Source of the DNA: Entonaema liquescens | Taxonomy: Eukaryota; Ascomycota; Sordariomycetes; Xylariales; Xylariaceae | Length of the DNA stretch: 64,000 nt | NCBI GenBank assembly: GCA_902805475.1 | Contig: CADCSX010000012.1 | Span: forward strand, 186,001-250,000 | Direction of reading: 5' to 3' | Shown here: positions 1 to 11,153 of the stretch, one piece after another | Position numbering within the stretch: position 1 is the stretch's first letter | How the letters are laid out: the number at the start of each line of letters is the position of its first letter | The notes under the pieces: generated by a model | What the model was told of the DNA's origin: nothing | What the model saw: only the letters and a program-made list of their open reading frames with translations | Database searches by the model: none | Made by a program: the position numbers and the translations under genes

Positions 1-85
1 GGATAGTAGCTAACTAGGAAACTTGACAAATGCCACCGATTATATGAGCGTCATCACACCACTTCCATTTTCCAAGTCGTATGTT

Positions 86-1562
86 TCACTGCAGTCCAGA
101 AACATAATAGTTATAGTTGCAGAATCCGTTAGTAGGGTCGTTCGACACATCTACTGCACCATTGGCTGACGCGATTACTTGACCACTGCCATCGATGAGC
201 TCAATCTTCTGCGCGCCCGTAGTCATGCCTACAACTGAGTTGTAGTTCAGCCCGCCGTGTACTGCCTGTATAGCTAGGACTTGTCCGCCACTTGATACTC
301 GCACGCTAAGACCATTGCTATCCTGGGGGAGGACTACAGCATAGTTGACGGCGTCGACGGCGGCACCAGACCCACGTGGTTTGTCCCCGTTACAGGAGGT
401 TAGCACGCCACGATACCACAGAGCACCTGCGAAATCCCCGCTGCGTGGCTTCATGGCGCCGACATCTGTAGCACCGGCCTTGAAGGCATCGATGAAGGAA
501 GCAATCAACGGCTGCCAACCGTCGTGCGGCATCGTTTCCGAGTTGCCGTACTGCAGGATCTCTTCGGTCAAGCCTTCCGCCCAGCACGGACCGATGTAGT
601 GGCTCTCGCCAGCATCGTTCTATAGCCGTATGAGTCAGTTGGGTTAATCCGATAATAAAACTAGAAGTTTTGCTTACCCAAGTGATAACCTCGGTGAATT
701 CGGGAGAAACGGAAAGGATCTGTTCCATGCGCTCGGGCAAGTTGGTCTCGCCGCCGCGATACCAAGAATCACCACAGCAGTGCTTATATTGCAGGGAAGA
801 TAGACCTGTAATTTGTTAATACTATCCTGAGGAAAACTAGCTTTGAGGATCTTACCCATCACGTAGGCCTTGCCGGCAGCGTCTGCAGCGGACTTAATCG
901 CTTGATCCCTCTCCGACGACACATTCGCAGGCCTTTCCGAAGTCTCGGGCCAGGCAGTTTCCCAGCTGAAGACGCCATCGATAGCGTCACCCCAGCTCTG
1001 AAAGAAAGCTGTGGGATTGTTGTAGTAGTTTCCATCAGCCTCTGGGTTCGGAATGAGATAGACATTGTTGGTGTTTTTGAAATTCCTCCACGTATCGGGG
1101 CCAATGTTGCCTCCGCTGTAAGAGGAGACCACCGGTAGGTCGTTGTACTTGAGGTGGGCAGGATGGTCTTTGAACTGGCTGAAGAGAGCCTGGTGTTGAT
1201 TTATATCCCCGTTACCGTAGAAATCAAAGCTAAAGAAGAGCTTGAACGACTTGTCCCCTGCGTAGTCGAACAGCTGCTGCACGGTGTTCTTCGCCCAGTC
1301 ATCTCCGGGACTTCCCACATTCAAGGCGAAGGCATCAAAGCCAACATTGATAGCCCCGTCGATATCTTGCTGCGCGTGAGTGGTTTGCGAATCCACAGAC
1401 CCGACCTATATACTATTAAAACTCGTTCAGGAAGCAGTTTGTATCGTAGAAGCGGTTTACCATGTAATGAGCAAATACGAGTTTGCTTTCTACGACGGAC
1501 CGCGTAATAAAGGCGGAGCCGGCAAGCAGCAGCGCCAGCGCTGAGTTGATATTTGCGTACAT
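86..1562 (-). CDS. Glycoside hydrolase family 71 alpha-1,3-glucanase (mutanase), secreted
   Basis: GH71 enzymes cut alpha-1,3-glucan of fungal walls or extracellular mutan. The model has four exons (1461-1562, 856-1405, 678-805, 86-619), 1314 nt, 437 aa. The introns 1406-1460, 806-855 and 620-677 all have GT..AG ends and restore the frame. The start ATG lies at 1560-1562 and opens a hydrophobic signal peptide (about residues 5-20). It is followed by KLVFAHYMVG, the usual GH71 beginning, and then by GFDAFALNVG, FFSFDF, SYSGGN, GVFSWETAWP, LPERMEQIL and NDAGESHYIGP. All are family hallmarks seen directly in the translation. Length fits a catalytic domain without an added carbohydrate-binding module. 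Role in wall remodelling or mycoparasitism is inferred from the family only. Confidence 0.92.
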
Positions 1563-2664
1563 GATGACTGATACAAATTATTGTTAAAGGATGAATAGAA
1601 GAGAAGTTAGAGCTTGTGATGAGCCACGTTCTGAGAGGGTCTGAGGAAGAGCGTTCCTAGAGAGTTATATATCCGTAGAATTCTGCTGTTAGCTTAGAGG
1701 TAGTTATTCCGAAAATAAACTACGATAACAAAATGCCCTGGCCTGTTCGATGAAACCACAGCTCGGCATATCTCACGTGTTGGTTCGTATGCGATATATT
1801 GCTGGAGAGGCGATGCCATCATGCAACCCAGCCCTAAACGATAAGGCGGTTCCTACGCGGTAAACAAGGCTCCATGGAAGCTGATAGTTATTGCTGTTCG
1901 GGCCTTTCCATATTGTCGTCAGGATGTGATTACGTATCATCGCGTGTAACAACTTGGATCATCCTTTAAGCTCATTCTCCATCCATACTAACTGGCCCCC
2001 ACCCTCCTTCTTGGCAACATGACTCGTATGTATAGAAGTATATAAAGGATGCGATCGATTCGGGCTCTGGCTTAATTTTAGAGTGTAGGGCTGGATCCTT
2101 TTCGGTTCTCGGGATGGTTGTCACGAGCTTTAGAAAATGGGAGAAGCTATCGAAGGATGAAGAAATCGAAGATAGACTATAAGGAGGGGGGAATCCCCTG
2201 GTCACTAGGACTTCTCCTTATTTGGCAGGACGGAATAGAAAATGACCAGCATTTCCATACGCTATTATGTCAAAACATGAAAAAAAAAAAAAACAGAGGT
2301 CGTACGACGGTATTGCAACGATAGAAATAGGAAGTTGATATTTCTTGAGGACCTTTAGAACCGGGATCGATTGTCTTTCTCGTGAATCCCACGTGATGAA
2401 GGAATTATTAATATCTCCACTACTCTCGTCCAAGACGAAATAGATGATGCATGTTGGATCTTTAAGCTTCTGACGTAAGTTATTATTAGTAGATACGATA
2501 CCCCACAACTTGACAATAAGCCCTTGCATTAGTTCGCTTTTAAGGTGAGATGGAATTTTAAGCTTACAGCGACAACAAGACTCGCGAGCCAAGCATCGTA
2601 GCAATTACACCGAAGACCTTGGTCAACGTAACGTGCCATCACACGTCTCATACGAGAACATTTA

Positions 2665-2713
2665 GTTTTTTTTTTCCTTTTTTTTTTCTTTTCTTTTCTT
2701 TTTTTTTTTTTTT
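2665..2713. repeat. T-rich low-complexity tract
   Basis: Almost pure T, interrupted by a few C. It is a simple polypyrimidine tract, possibly part of a promoter or decayed sequence. Confidence 0.85.
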
Positions 2714-3280
2714 AGTAGTCGCTAAAGAATAATCATTCCCGTGTAAATCAACGTTTACTCAGATCCTCTAATTGAAATCATTTATTCAACGCAAGCAGAG
2801 ATGCAGTGCGAGCAAAGCTTTCGGCGGGTTAGACGAAATCTCAGTGTAGCAGTAAGAATTCAAGTTGACCCCCGGCTCGATTCAACTACAGCAGACGAGG
2901 ACACTCATCATTAGTGGATTAGATCTTATCATGATATTTTATATGCTCAACTCCCTTTAGAATATACTGTAGGTGTTTAAAATAGTTAAATCGAGTTGAA
3001 TATGGTTATTGGACTTAAAAATGGTACATAAAGCGTCACGTAACCCTAAAGCAAGCGCATCTCAAGATTCAGGTGCGTCTTTCCTTACCAAGTTCAGCTC
3101 TTGGTAAAGAAGGCAGGTAGGGTACAGATAAGAAAGAGTTGTATGAACTTCAACACAGTTCCTGCCTTCTCAGTACCAGCCTAGGTACCTAACGCATCAC
3201 ACATCGCACGTGGCGACTCCTACTTTGTCAACTTTCTCATTGCCGCTACCTACTTTAACTCATCTCATCGTAGCAGCAGC

Positions 3281-3306
3281 AACAACAACAACAACAACAA
3301 CAACAA
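3281..3306. repeat. (AAC)n microsatellite in probable 5' UTR
   Basis: About eight AAC units, preceded by three AGC units (3272-3280), lie 45-80 bp upstream of the ATG at 3351. CA/AAC-rich leaders are common in fungal 5' UTRs, which supports transcription of the downstream gene on the + strand. Confidence 0.85.
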
Positions 3307-3350
3307 TTCTACTTCCCGCCTTCGCAGCTTTCTAACAGTCACCGATTCCT

Positions 3351-4420
3351 ATGACCATGTCGAATAAACCGGCGTTTTCGTTCCGGAAGGCCTTTCTAAC
3401 CATCGAGAAAGAAACTAACCGCAATGACTTAGAGAAGCGTATGGGTGACCTTCTCGATGAGTTAATTTACAAAGTCGGTATGTGTCCAAATAACTCTCAA
3501 TCCATTGAGAAGATCCAGTATATACTCTGCCGTCTAATCTGGAGAGGTACTTGCCGTGAGTAGATATCCTTACCTTGAATAGAGCATGGGGATTTAACTT
3601 GATAATCATAGCTGATAAGGAATTCCCCTGGCTCGATGATGATTCTATCTTGAAGGCAAGGGACATTAATGATCCTCGTCAGCCGGTAGACGTCAAAGCA
3701 ATACGCACAGCAGCCGACGCACTGAGTCTTGATCACAACCTAGATTTAGCATTCGAGATAATTCGCACCAATAAAGTGCCTGAGCCAATACACGAGCTCG
3801 GCCAGGGGACAAGTCTAGAGCCCGTGTTTGAAGGTGAGGCCAAAGAGAAATATAAGGAGAAAAGAGATATGCACAAAGAAACGGCCCTTGAATATGCAGA
3901 AGCGGGTGTCAAAAGTTCCGAGCCAACACCTAATAACCAACCAGCTCATAACGGGGACGTAGCTGGACAGCCAACAGCCAAAGTAGGCGAAAGCGTTTCG
4001 AACGCTGCGACTCTCAATGCCGCTCAAACCTGTCCAGCGCCTTCTAGCACGGAGCAGAGCATAGGCTCCCACACCAGACAACATCATATAAAGGAGAAAT
4101 ATATAGAGTCATCGACCGAGGCTCCCACTAACGAGAACAATCTAGAATTCGAGATGCAAGTCCTTGTAGGCGATGTTCACAGAGTACGAGCCACCACGGC
4201 GTCGCAATCCGCCGAAATCAAAGATATACTAGCTCGACTTACCGCTATCGAGCAACGCTTAGGTGTAGATTCAGTGTCAGAGCTGAGCCTTGACAAGAGA
4301 CGATCCGGTAACAATCATACCGGTGTATATAGCGAGCGTTTTCAGGGAGATCCCACCCAATCGAGTTACCATGAACATTCCATCAAGCGTCAAAAGAGGG
4401 GCCAATCAGGAAACTCTTAA
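3351..4420 (+). CDS. Hypothetical protein, lineage-specific, two exons
   Basis: I do not recognise this protein. Two open frames join cleanly through an intron at 3556-3611 (GTGAGT donor, CATAG acceptor, 56 bp), giving 1014 nt and 337 aa. The frame is preserved exactly, which favours a real gene. The N-terminal 120 residues look folded and rich in charged helices. The middle (about 150-230) is low-complexity, rich in S, T, N and A. Near residues 245-280 there is a short heptad-like stretch (QSAEIKDILARLTAIEQRL) that could be a coiled coil, followed by a basic tail with KRQKRGQ, a possible nuclear localisation signal. A second ATG at 3357 could also serve. Function unknown. Confidence 0.6.
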
Positions 4421-4797
4421 ATGGAGCCTAACGCTGACAAGGCGTGGCGGTAATTGCGATATCATGCAAGCAATACTGTGGCTATATGGTTGCTAGTGCA
4501 TGGTGATTAATGGATGGTGCTATGGGGTTGTTTACCTATGCTTCTAATATCTACGATGAAAAATATTTCCGCGATGAAGCATTCTAGAAACTACTATTAT
4601 GCTAGCATATTCCACAGCTTATATCTAGAAGTAGACACCACGAAGGGAAGTTCTACGAGCCAGCTTTTAAATGGAATCGGCTTCGCGTTTGCACAACTGC
4701 TTTCCACAAAACTATCCTAGAAAGATAACTATGGGTATCTTGATAATTCAATTTTTTTACGAATATTTGAGCCTCCTAGAACATCGAGCATCTAACA
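4421..4797. other. Intergenic gap between convergent genes
   Basis: About 380 bp holding the 3' flanks of the + strand orphan gene and the - strand gene ending at 4798. No gene or clear repeat is seen. Confidence 0.6.
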
Positions 4798-7362
4798 TCA
4801 TAACTCGTTACCACCCTCCTCATCAAACATCTCAGCACGCCACCCGTATGCTCTAGCAAGCCTCCTGCTGTGCATTCTTGCCATGAGGGGCGTTATCTTC
4901 GCCCCCGGACCTGGCTCGTAGAACTGGATAGCTCGGGTGTATTCTTGACCTTGATCTGTAAGCGAGCGCCCAGGACTAAAATGCCAATTCGATCCACCGA
5001 GCTCTTTAATCTCGAATCCGACATGATGCATCGCATAAAGGAAGTCTCCCCACGGAATCTCCTCGAAAGGCCCGGGTATAGGAGTAGATGCTTCATGAAA
5101 GAGTGTAGCGAGGATTTTTCTCGCACGTCCTTCAACTTTAAATGGTGGTGGCTTTTCTCTCTCTATATTCAATGGAACGTCGCCGTCGCCAGCCGTCTTT
5201 CCAAGGGCCTGTTGTAGTGGCTGGGAATTGGGTAGTGGTTCGGGAATTTCTCCTACGGTATCGACCCACGGACCTGTCCGCTTAGGCGCCTTGCCAAGGA
5301 CGTTCTTTATACGTCCAGTCCAGAGCCCAGCTTGCTGGAGTTGACTTATTACTTTATCCCAGAAGGCATCTAGAGATTCCTCGGCTTCTAGCATGGCCTC
5401 GGCGTTGGTCTTGTTAAAAGGCTCGCCGATGGGATATCTCATCTGTGTCACCTTAGAGCCAAGCTTTGCTGCATTACTGGATAATTCCAAATTATATAGA
5501 GGGCCTAGGATCTTGGCAGTATTCTTAAACTCCTCGGATATTTGCCTGCGTGCTTCCTTGTCTTCGATTCGGGTCTCGAAAGTGGCTGCCCACGGTTGGA
5601 AGAGCCCTATCTGACGTATACACTCGGACATGACGAAAATGTCAGAAAACTGATTTGCAACAAACGGCGTGAAGAACTTCCGGCCTTCCGGATCGTGGAC
5701 GATACGCTCTACTTCTTGAATACATGAGTTAACTCCAATGTCTTTCAGGTTCCTCGGATCCGCCATCATATATAGCACCCAGAGGTAAACCGCTTCTAGT
5801 GGGTTAGGCTCTGTACTGCCAGTCGTAATAGTCATTTTTGCATCAGGGGTTTCGGGCACGTTTAGTCGGTAGAGGAGCTGTATGGGCGGCGACCAGCGTG
5901 CCCATCTATTGACTGCGGGAAGAATTTCACCGAGAAAATGGTCTAGGTGGTGCCGTAATGAGCGAAATGCTATTTCTAGATCAAGCGGTAGGTCATCTTC
6001 AGGTCTTTCATCAGCCCTAACTCGATCGAAAAGCTCTTCCTTCAGCGAGGCGACCCGATTGACCAGTTCGTACACGTGGCTCCAGGTCTCAACAATGGGC
6101 ACGTAGTAACTTAACATAGAGTGAACGGTGGAAACTAGGATTTTCTCACGGCCATCCTCGGTTGCTACGGATGGATGGACATTGTCGTTGACGTCAAGAA
6201 TATGCTCGGGACGGTGTTGGTATAGCTCTAAAAGGCTGGAGGTGAAAAACCCAGGGTCTTCGCGTAACGCCCACAAGGTATCTTCGACTTGAGATAGCTT
6301 GGCACTAATTAGGCTCTGGAGGCGTCTAATGTCAAACTTCGCGGGTGTGTAATAAATAGACTCGTATTGGGAGAATACGAGGGATGTAGCAATGTCTCCA
6401 TTGTACTTAGTGATAGAGATAGGTGGCTTCGGCTCGGTTTGAATCTGCCCGTCTTCTAGGTCCAAGTCGCGAAGGATGATTTTGCAAGTTTCGAGCAAGA
6501 ATTTATATAGACGGTCCTGTATCTCGAAGATCCAGAGTCCTTCACCAGGGCTTACATCACGACGGCGGTGTAATCGGCGATGTGCATCAGGATCATCTTC
6601 CCAGGAGACCAGCTCTCCATAAGTATTAGGACTGTCTTTACCCAAAAATCTCATATTCCATCCCTCTAAGAACGGAGGCACACGCAAGGAACCGGACTTG
6701 ATGCCAAACACGAGCGGTTCGAGCTCGACGAAAGCAAATGTTGACGGCGGATTCCTCCCGCGGGCGTTAAGCAAGAATAAGAGTGGCTCTGTCTTACAGA
6801 GGTCCTCTAGGTTGATATTGGGCCACAAGAAATGGGACCGTTTTGATACGTTGGTGTTATTACCCGCATTACATACGAGCCCAATGCACTGATGCTTAAG
6901 ATGCGTCAAGTCAGGTCGGTGCTCAGGAGCCATCGGCGGTGATAAACCCCAAGCTTGACTCAATACATCCCGTCTCTCCGCTTCGGATTTCGTTTCCCAT
7001 CGCTCTTGAATGGATGCTTCATGGCGTTTGACAATATGCTGGAGTTCATAGAAATTCTTCCAGATACGAGTAACCATCGGCTCTGTGTACTTCCGCAGCT
7101 CGTGCACACCAATTTTCCGAGGCGTCTGATAGGCGGCAATGCTTTCATGAAATATACCATGGGAATATGTCGAATTGGGTATAAGACCTCGATCTCGCCT
7201 CGTTTGTATCGCTTGCGACATTAAGTCATGAGCTAAAGTGGCGTTATCGCCAACCATGTCCACGATGCGCTGCATTTCATCGTTCATCCCATCGTAAAGT
7301 TCGAAGTCGACGTTGCCCTCAAGCTCGTTCTCCCATTCGGGAGAATAATCATACCTAGCCAT
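4798..7362 (-). CDS. Uncharacterised large fungal protein, single exon
   Basis: Uninterrupted frame of 854 aa from the ATG at 7360-7362 (N-terminus MARYDYSPEW). The frame stays open 53 codons further up to an ATG at 7521, but that extension is low-quality and hydrophobic, so I prefer the inner start. Features such as RIWKNFYELQHIVKRHE, FLWPNINLEDL, LLFLLNARGRNPPS, SPGEGLWIFEIQDRL and LWALREDPGFF match a family of hypothetical proteins common in Pezizomycotina that I know only as uncharacterised. No transmembrane segment, signal peptide or enzymatic motif is apparent. The protein is largely helical and soluble by inspection. Function unknown; a scaffold role would be a guess. Confidence 0.8.
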   Translation of the reverse strand: MARYDYSPEWENELEGNVDFELYDGMNDEMQRIVDMVGDNATLAHDLMSQAIQTRRDRGLIPNSTYSHGIFHESIAAYQTPRKIGVHELRKYTEPMVTRIWKNFYELQHIVKRHEASIQERWETKSEAERRDVLSQAWGLSPPMAPEHRPDLTHLKHQCIGLVCNAGNNTNVSKRSHFLWPNINLEDLCKTEPLLFLLNARGRNPPSTFAFVELEPLVFGIKSGSLRVPPFLEGWNMRFLGKDSPNTYGELVSWEDDPDAHRRLHRRRDVSPGEGLWIFEIQDRLYKFLLETCKIILRDLDLEDGQIQTEPKPPISITKYNGDIATSLVFSQYESIYYTPAKFDIRRLQSLISAKLSQVEDTLWALREDPGFFTSSLLELYQHRPEHILDVNDNVHPSVATEDGREKILVSTVHSMLSYYVPIVETWSHVYELVNRVASLKEELFDRVRADERPEDDLPLDLEIAFRSLRHHLDHFLGEILPAVNRWARWSPPIQLLYRLNVPETPDAKMTITTGSTEPNPLEAVYLWVLYMMADPRNLKDIGVNSCIQEVERIVHDPEGRKFFTPFVANQFSDIFVMSECIRQIGLFQPWAATFETRIEDKEARRQISEEFKNTAKILGPLYNLELSSNAAKLGSKVTQMRYPIGEPFNKTNAEAMLEAEESLDAFWDKVISQLQQAGLWTGRIKNVLGKAPKRTGPWVDTVGEIPEPLPNSQPLQQALGKTAGDGDVPLNIEREKPPPFKVEGRARKILATLFHEASTPIPGPFEEIPWGDFLYAMHHVGFEIKELGGSNWHFSPGRSLTDQGQEYTRAIQFYEPGPGAKITPLMARMHSRRLARAYGWRAEMFDEEGGNEL

Positions 7363-8005
7363 CTCAGGCCCCTCACCCAGATGACATTCTCCTAGAGTAT
7401 ATAGCCAGCCTATCTGTAATAGCCTCCATGAGTTCTTTGTGTTTAGCCGAATGGGTGATGGCGAGAAGATGATACTTATGAGAACAAGTGAGTGAAATAA
7501 GCGGTGCGGATTAGTATCCATGTAGGGGAGCTTATGAAATTAAGGATGATAGAAATAATTTCTCCCTCTGGAAGTAAACTCTGTAAAATAGACCTGAATG
7601 GTCCGCCGTCAGCGCTTGTCCCTAAAAACTCATTCTAATGTTATACGGTCACGTGATATATACACTCGAATGATAGACATATCTTTGAGAGAAGAGTAGA
7701 AGATGGAATCTATAGTGTAACTCTTATGAGATCTGCTAGATTTATTACTCGGGTACTTCTAGGCAGCAGCCGGGGGATTTTACAACCAATATTATTAGGA
7801 GCTTATTCTCCCTAAAGGACCCGTACTCTTCAGAGATAGTCACCAACTTCGCTGAAGAATAACTCCTAGAGTTAAAAAAAAAAAAAAAAAAAACCTTATA
7901 CTAAATAAAGAGAGTATGTGAAGATACCAGGACTATATATCGTCAATAAGAACTGTCTTTTAAAGTTGCCTTCCTAGTTTGCCACTACACAGCTAGGCAA
8001 AGGTC
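7363..8005. other. Intergenic region with A20 run
   Basis: Upstream of the large hypothetical gene and downstream of the broken hydrolase. It contains an unbroken run of 20 A at 7874-7893. No other structure is seen. Confidence 0.6.
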
Positions 8006-9146
8006 TCACGATATCTTCAGTCCTCCTAGTGCCGCATTTCTCAATGTTCCGAAATAAGCTACCTTTAGAGTCACTCTGTCCCTTAGATATGACAAATCGA
8101 CACTCTCTATCGGGGATGAATCCTTAGCTAAGAACTGTTGAATGCGGTTCGCAGTCCAGACCGGGTTCTCATCGGCTGTAACGATCATTAGTTAGCGACT
8201 CATTGGCTCAAGCCATCATGAACACTGCGAGAAGAGAATGCGGAAGAGATGACTTACCAATCCAGTGTTCTGCCTTCGGGATGATATCAATCTCTAACTC
8301 TGTTGCAATAGGTTCGTACGCCTGTCGTAAAACCGGCTCTATGCCAAAGCTTGCCTCTCCGCCTGTTACGAGCACCGGTATCTTCAGCGGGGATTTCCCT
8401 AATGTCCTATTGAAGAAATCCGCATCCGCCGAAATTGATGCCGTCGTGTATGGCCCAAGCATCGCTCGTAAGAAGCCGGGCTTCTAGATACTGCTAGCGT
8501 AACGCGTCACCGTCTCTTCCGAGAACGAAGTCGGTCCCGAGTAGCTTCCGTAGTAGAAGTACCACAACAGGAACTGACGCTCGCGGCCGCTCATCAAGAA
8601 CTCGGCAAAATCCGGGATCTGGAAGAAGGCTAGCTGCGGGTTCTGGTATAAGTCCCAAAACGGTGCGGGTGTTGAAGCAGCCTCGTATCCAAATCCTGGG
8701 AGGATGTACTCCGATAGGCCAAGCATCTTCACGAGGCCCGGGTACTGCGCAGCGAGCGCGGCAGCCATTCCGACGCCCTTATCGTGTGCAAAGACGTACG
8801 TAGAGGTGATATTCAAGAAATCGAGGACGCCCTTAAGATCAGCAGCAGAAGCGGCGGAGCTGTAGTTACCGTCGGGTGGGATGCTAGAATCCCCGGCGCC
8901 GCGGTTGTCTGGAGCGATCACAGTATAGTTTTGCGCGAGTATAGGACCGATGAACTGTCATGTCAGACTGAACTGTGGGTTCCCGTGGACAAGCAGTAAT
9001 GGCGGACCCGAACCAGCGTAGCGGAAGCGAATGCTGACGTCTTCCAAGGCAACTCTACCGTGTTCCCAGTCATCCCACTTTATAAGATCAGCTACCACCT
9101 GGGAAGCGGCAACTAGAAGGGAAAGGACTAATCTTGAAAGAAGCAT
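8006..9146 (-). pseudogene. Alpha/beta hydrolase (epoxide hydrolase / haloacetate dehalogenase type), two in-frame stops
   Basis: All pieces lie in one reading frame. Exon 1 is 8258-9146 and exon 2 is 8006-8175, joined across an 82-bp intron (8176-8257) with a GTAAGT donor, a CTAAC branch site and a TTACAG acceptor. Total 353 codons. Visible features are a signal peptide (residues 1-19), the oxyanion motif HGNP (54-57), the PDNRGAGDS strand, the nucleophile Asp122 in FAHDKGVG, and the catalytic His in AEHWI. The frame is cut by TGA at 8958-8960 (codon 63, where the family has Trp) and by TAG at 8484-8486 (codon 221, a possible former CAG). Neither stop can be spliced out by a plausible intron. 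The rest is well conserved, so inactivation would be recent. A sequencing error at both sites is the alternative. Confidence 0.82.
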
Positions 9147-10219
9147 AATGTGAGGATGTAAGCAAACAGGATATCAACTAGGTATGAACATATGAAACGA
9201 CCCTACTGGTAAAGCTCTAAGCTCTTTATGTCGGATACTACCAGCTGTCTAGACGTCTAATATTCAAAGCTACCCGTCGTGGAAGGGATTGAACCTCTTA
9301 TAAGACATAGCATCACTAGATGCCTAGGTAGGTAGCTAATGTGAACCACCAAGCCATAGGACTTGCTTACCGACCCATCGTCACCTCGTCCTGTCCATCT
9401 TGGTCGGTAACATGTGGCTTATTCGCGCCGCGAAACCGTGGATAGGAGATGATTGTACACTACGGGGGTTTGCCCACTGGAGACTTGATTGATAAGAAAA
9501 TAAAGTACCTAGTCATATAGTTTTCCCGCGCCTCCACAACGTTTATATTGCCAAGCTGGCAGTATGGATTGCTTCAGCATCAGAGTACGATACTAGACAT
9601 ATGCCTCCCTTATGCTTAAGATCATTTTATTTGCTTCGAATGTGCTAAGCTTTGGTTGAAAATCGAGAGTGAACGATTTGTAATACGACGCAAAAATACG
9701 TCAGAGTATGTCACTAAACATACTCTAGGTAAGGTGCGAATAAGGCGGCACATTTTTCATATTGGTGCTTAGGTATTCGGTGAGAACAGACTCGGGGTAT
9801 TTTTTTTTTTAATAGTGGCTCATCTAATCAACTCAGCAGAAGTCTCAATAACGACCATCCGCCGTTCGGTGTCTGGCATCCGGCATCCAGTAGATGGGTA
9901 AGGACTGGGGTTGCGTGGCTCGGATGTTTTCTTCTAAGGCGGAGATTTTGGCCGTATACCGTAATCTGATTATCAGATATTGTCCTTTCTCTTTATTCCT
10001 AGCGCTAAATAAATATCCATACGCCTTGTTTGTTTGTTTGTTTGTTTGTATCTAGGTATGTATGAGGCTTAGCATAGTTCGGTGTCTATCGGCCCTTCGA
10101 ATTCGCGTTTCTTTTCGTCGTCTTGCTAGCTATACCAATTTTTTCTATCACGTTCCCGTTTCTATGACGCCTCTCGACGATATGCTAAAAGGACCTCGCT
10201 CCTCTATTTATGATTTTGT
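9147..10219. other. Intergenic region, no gene recognised
   Basis: About 1.07 kb between the hydrolase promoter and the 3' end of the HYPK-like gene. It contains TAGGTA-type words near 9319-9340 and the (TTTG)n repeat at 10026-10049. Nothing protein-coding is evident. Confidence 0.55.
10026..10049. repeat. (TTTG)n microsatellite
   Basis: About six tandem TTTG units, some 170 bp past the stop codon of the HYPK-like gene, probably in or near its 3' UTR. Confidence 0.85.
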
Positions 10220-10654
10220 TCACGTGGCAATAAAAGCCTTCATAGCTAGGACTGCGTCACCGTCGTGCGCCTTAAGTAGCTCAGTGGCTTTTGCTTTACT
10301 CAGGTCGAGCTCATCTACCTTTAATCGTAGCGTAACTTGTTAGTATCGCGCTTATATTGCGCTCCTAGTTTGATGGGAACATACCAGCAACGAAACATCG
10401 GCAGCATCAACCTTGACTTTCTTAACATCCTTCGCGGCACCTGTGGAGGGACCACTTCCCAGGCTCTTCATAGCCTTGCTTACGGCCTCCTGGTCGACAG
10501 CATTTGAAGAACCGGCATCGTCTCCGCGGGTATCGAGACTCGCCATAGCAGCCGCAGCTTTTCTATCCTCGGCCGACTTGGCGGTAGTCTGGACTTCATC
10601 CTCAACATCTCCGGATGCGCCCTCTTGTACGTTTTTCGGTTGCGGCTCTGCCAT
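10220..10654 (-). CDS. HYPK-like protein, NatA-associated, UBA-like C-terminus
   Basis: Two exons (10385-10654 and 10220-10318) joined across a 66-bp intron (10319-10384) with a GTATGT donor, a perfect TACTAAC branch site and an AAAG acceptor. They encode 122 aa. HYPK binds the ribosome-associated N-terminal acetyltransferase NatA (Naa10/Naa15) and modulates its activity. Supporting sequence: the KSAEDRKAAAAMASLD helix, VDQEAVSKAMKSL, and a C-terminal UBA-like fold with KVKVDAADVSLLVDELDL and KAKATELLKAHDGDAVLAM. The N-terminal third is acidic and disordered, as in orthologues. Without the second exon the UBA fold is truncated, so the spliced form is clearly the right one. It lies 285 bp from the inverted repeat of the RIP-degraded element. 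Confidence 0.88.
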
Positions 10655-10939
10655 TTTGAAATGCTTATTTTTCTTCGTGCTGGACTTTAACGAGGGATAC
10701 TTGGTGATTTTGATGTGAAATTACTATTGACATAATTTTGTAACGGAGACTTGAGAAAATGCGGGGGGGAGGGGGGAGAAAGCTTCAAGTTACATACTTA
10801 GTAACTACCTACAATATGTAGGTACTTAAGGTTCCCCCACCAATTGAAGTATCTTGGTATCTAGGTAAGATCTATGCAATAATGCGAATGGGCAGTATAA
10901 ACCCCATGCCATGCCATAAGGTAAGCAGGAACGAACAGC

Positions 10940-10992
10940 TACACCTCCGCCAGGATGGTAAACGTTAGAGGCTCCACCGTTCCATACTTTAT
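10940..10992. repeat. Outer inverted repeat, left copy (53 bp)
   Basis: Matches the reverse complement of 15120-15172 with a single transition difference (C at 10945). It has ordinary base composition, unlike the AT-rich block it adjoins. It sits 4 bp outside the left inner arm at 10997. Confidence 0.9.
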
Positions 10993-10996
10993 TGTA

Positions 10997-11153
10997 CAGT
11001 AACCTTAAAATCAAAGGTAAAATTTGATAAAATCAAAACTTATCCATTTTTCCACGTGAGGATAAGCTTTAAACAACCATTTATATTAATTTATATAAGT
11101 ATTTATCCGAACTTTAATATATTGTAAAAATTAATTTAGTTGCATTGTAATTT
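10997..11153 (+). repeat. Left terminal inverted repeat arm of the RIP element
   Basis: Pairs with 14784-14940. It keeps C or G at 27 of the 29 positions where the arms differ, so it is much closer to the ancestral sequence than the right arm. It contains a CACGTG at 11053-11058. Confidence 0.88.

Larger units (their letters stand above)
1563..3350. other. Intergenic region, no gene recognised
   Basis: About 1.8 kb between the divergent GH71 gene and the orphan gene at 3351. It holds a T-rich tract (2665-2713), an A14-type run near 2281 and short open frames without recognisable motifs. I see no conserved coding sequence or RNA gene. Confidence 0.6.

Noticed and set aside
2218..2604. 128-codon open frame on the - strand
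   Set aside because: It includes poly-F from the A run and has no recognisable domain or splice partners.
8940..8975. An intron hiding the TGA of the hydrolase
   Set aside because: The only GT..AG pairs near it are 14-20 bp apart, too short to splice.
9262..9360. tRNA-like segment on the - strand with a GGTTCAATCCC B-box match
   Set aside because: The T stem pairs only in part and no acceptor or anticodon arm can be drawn around it.
10826..11014. Small open frame across the left outer inverted repeat
   Set aside because: Its sequence follows the repeat and is not protein-like.
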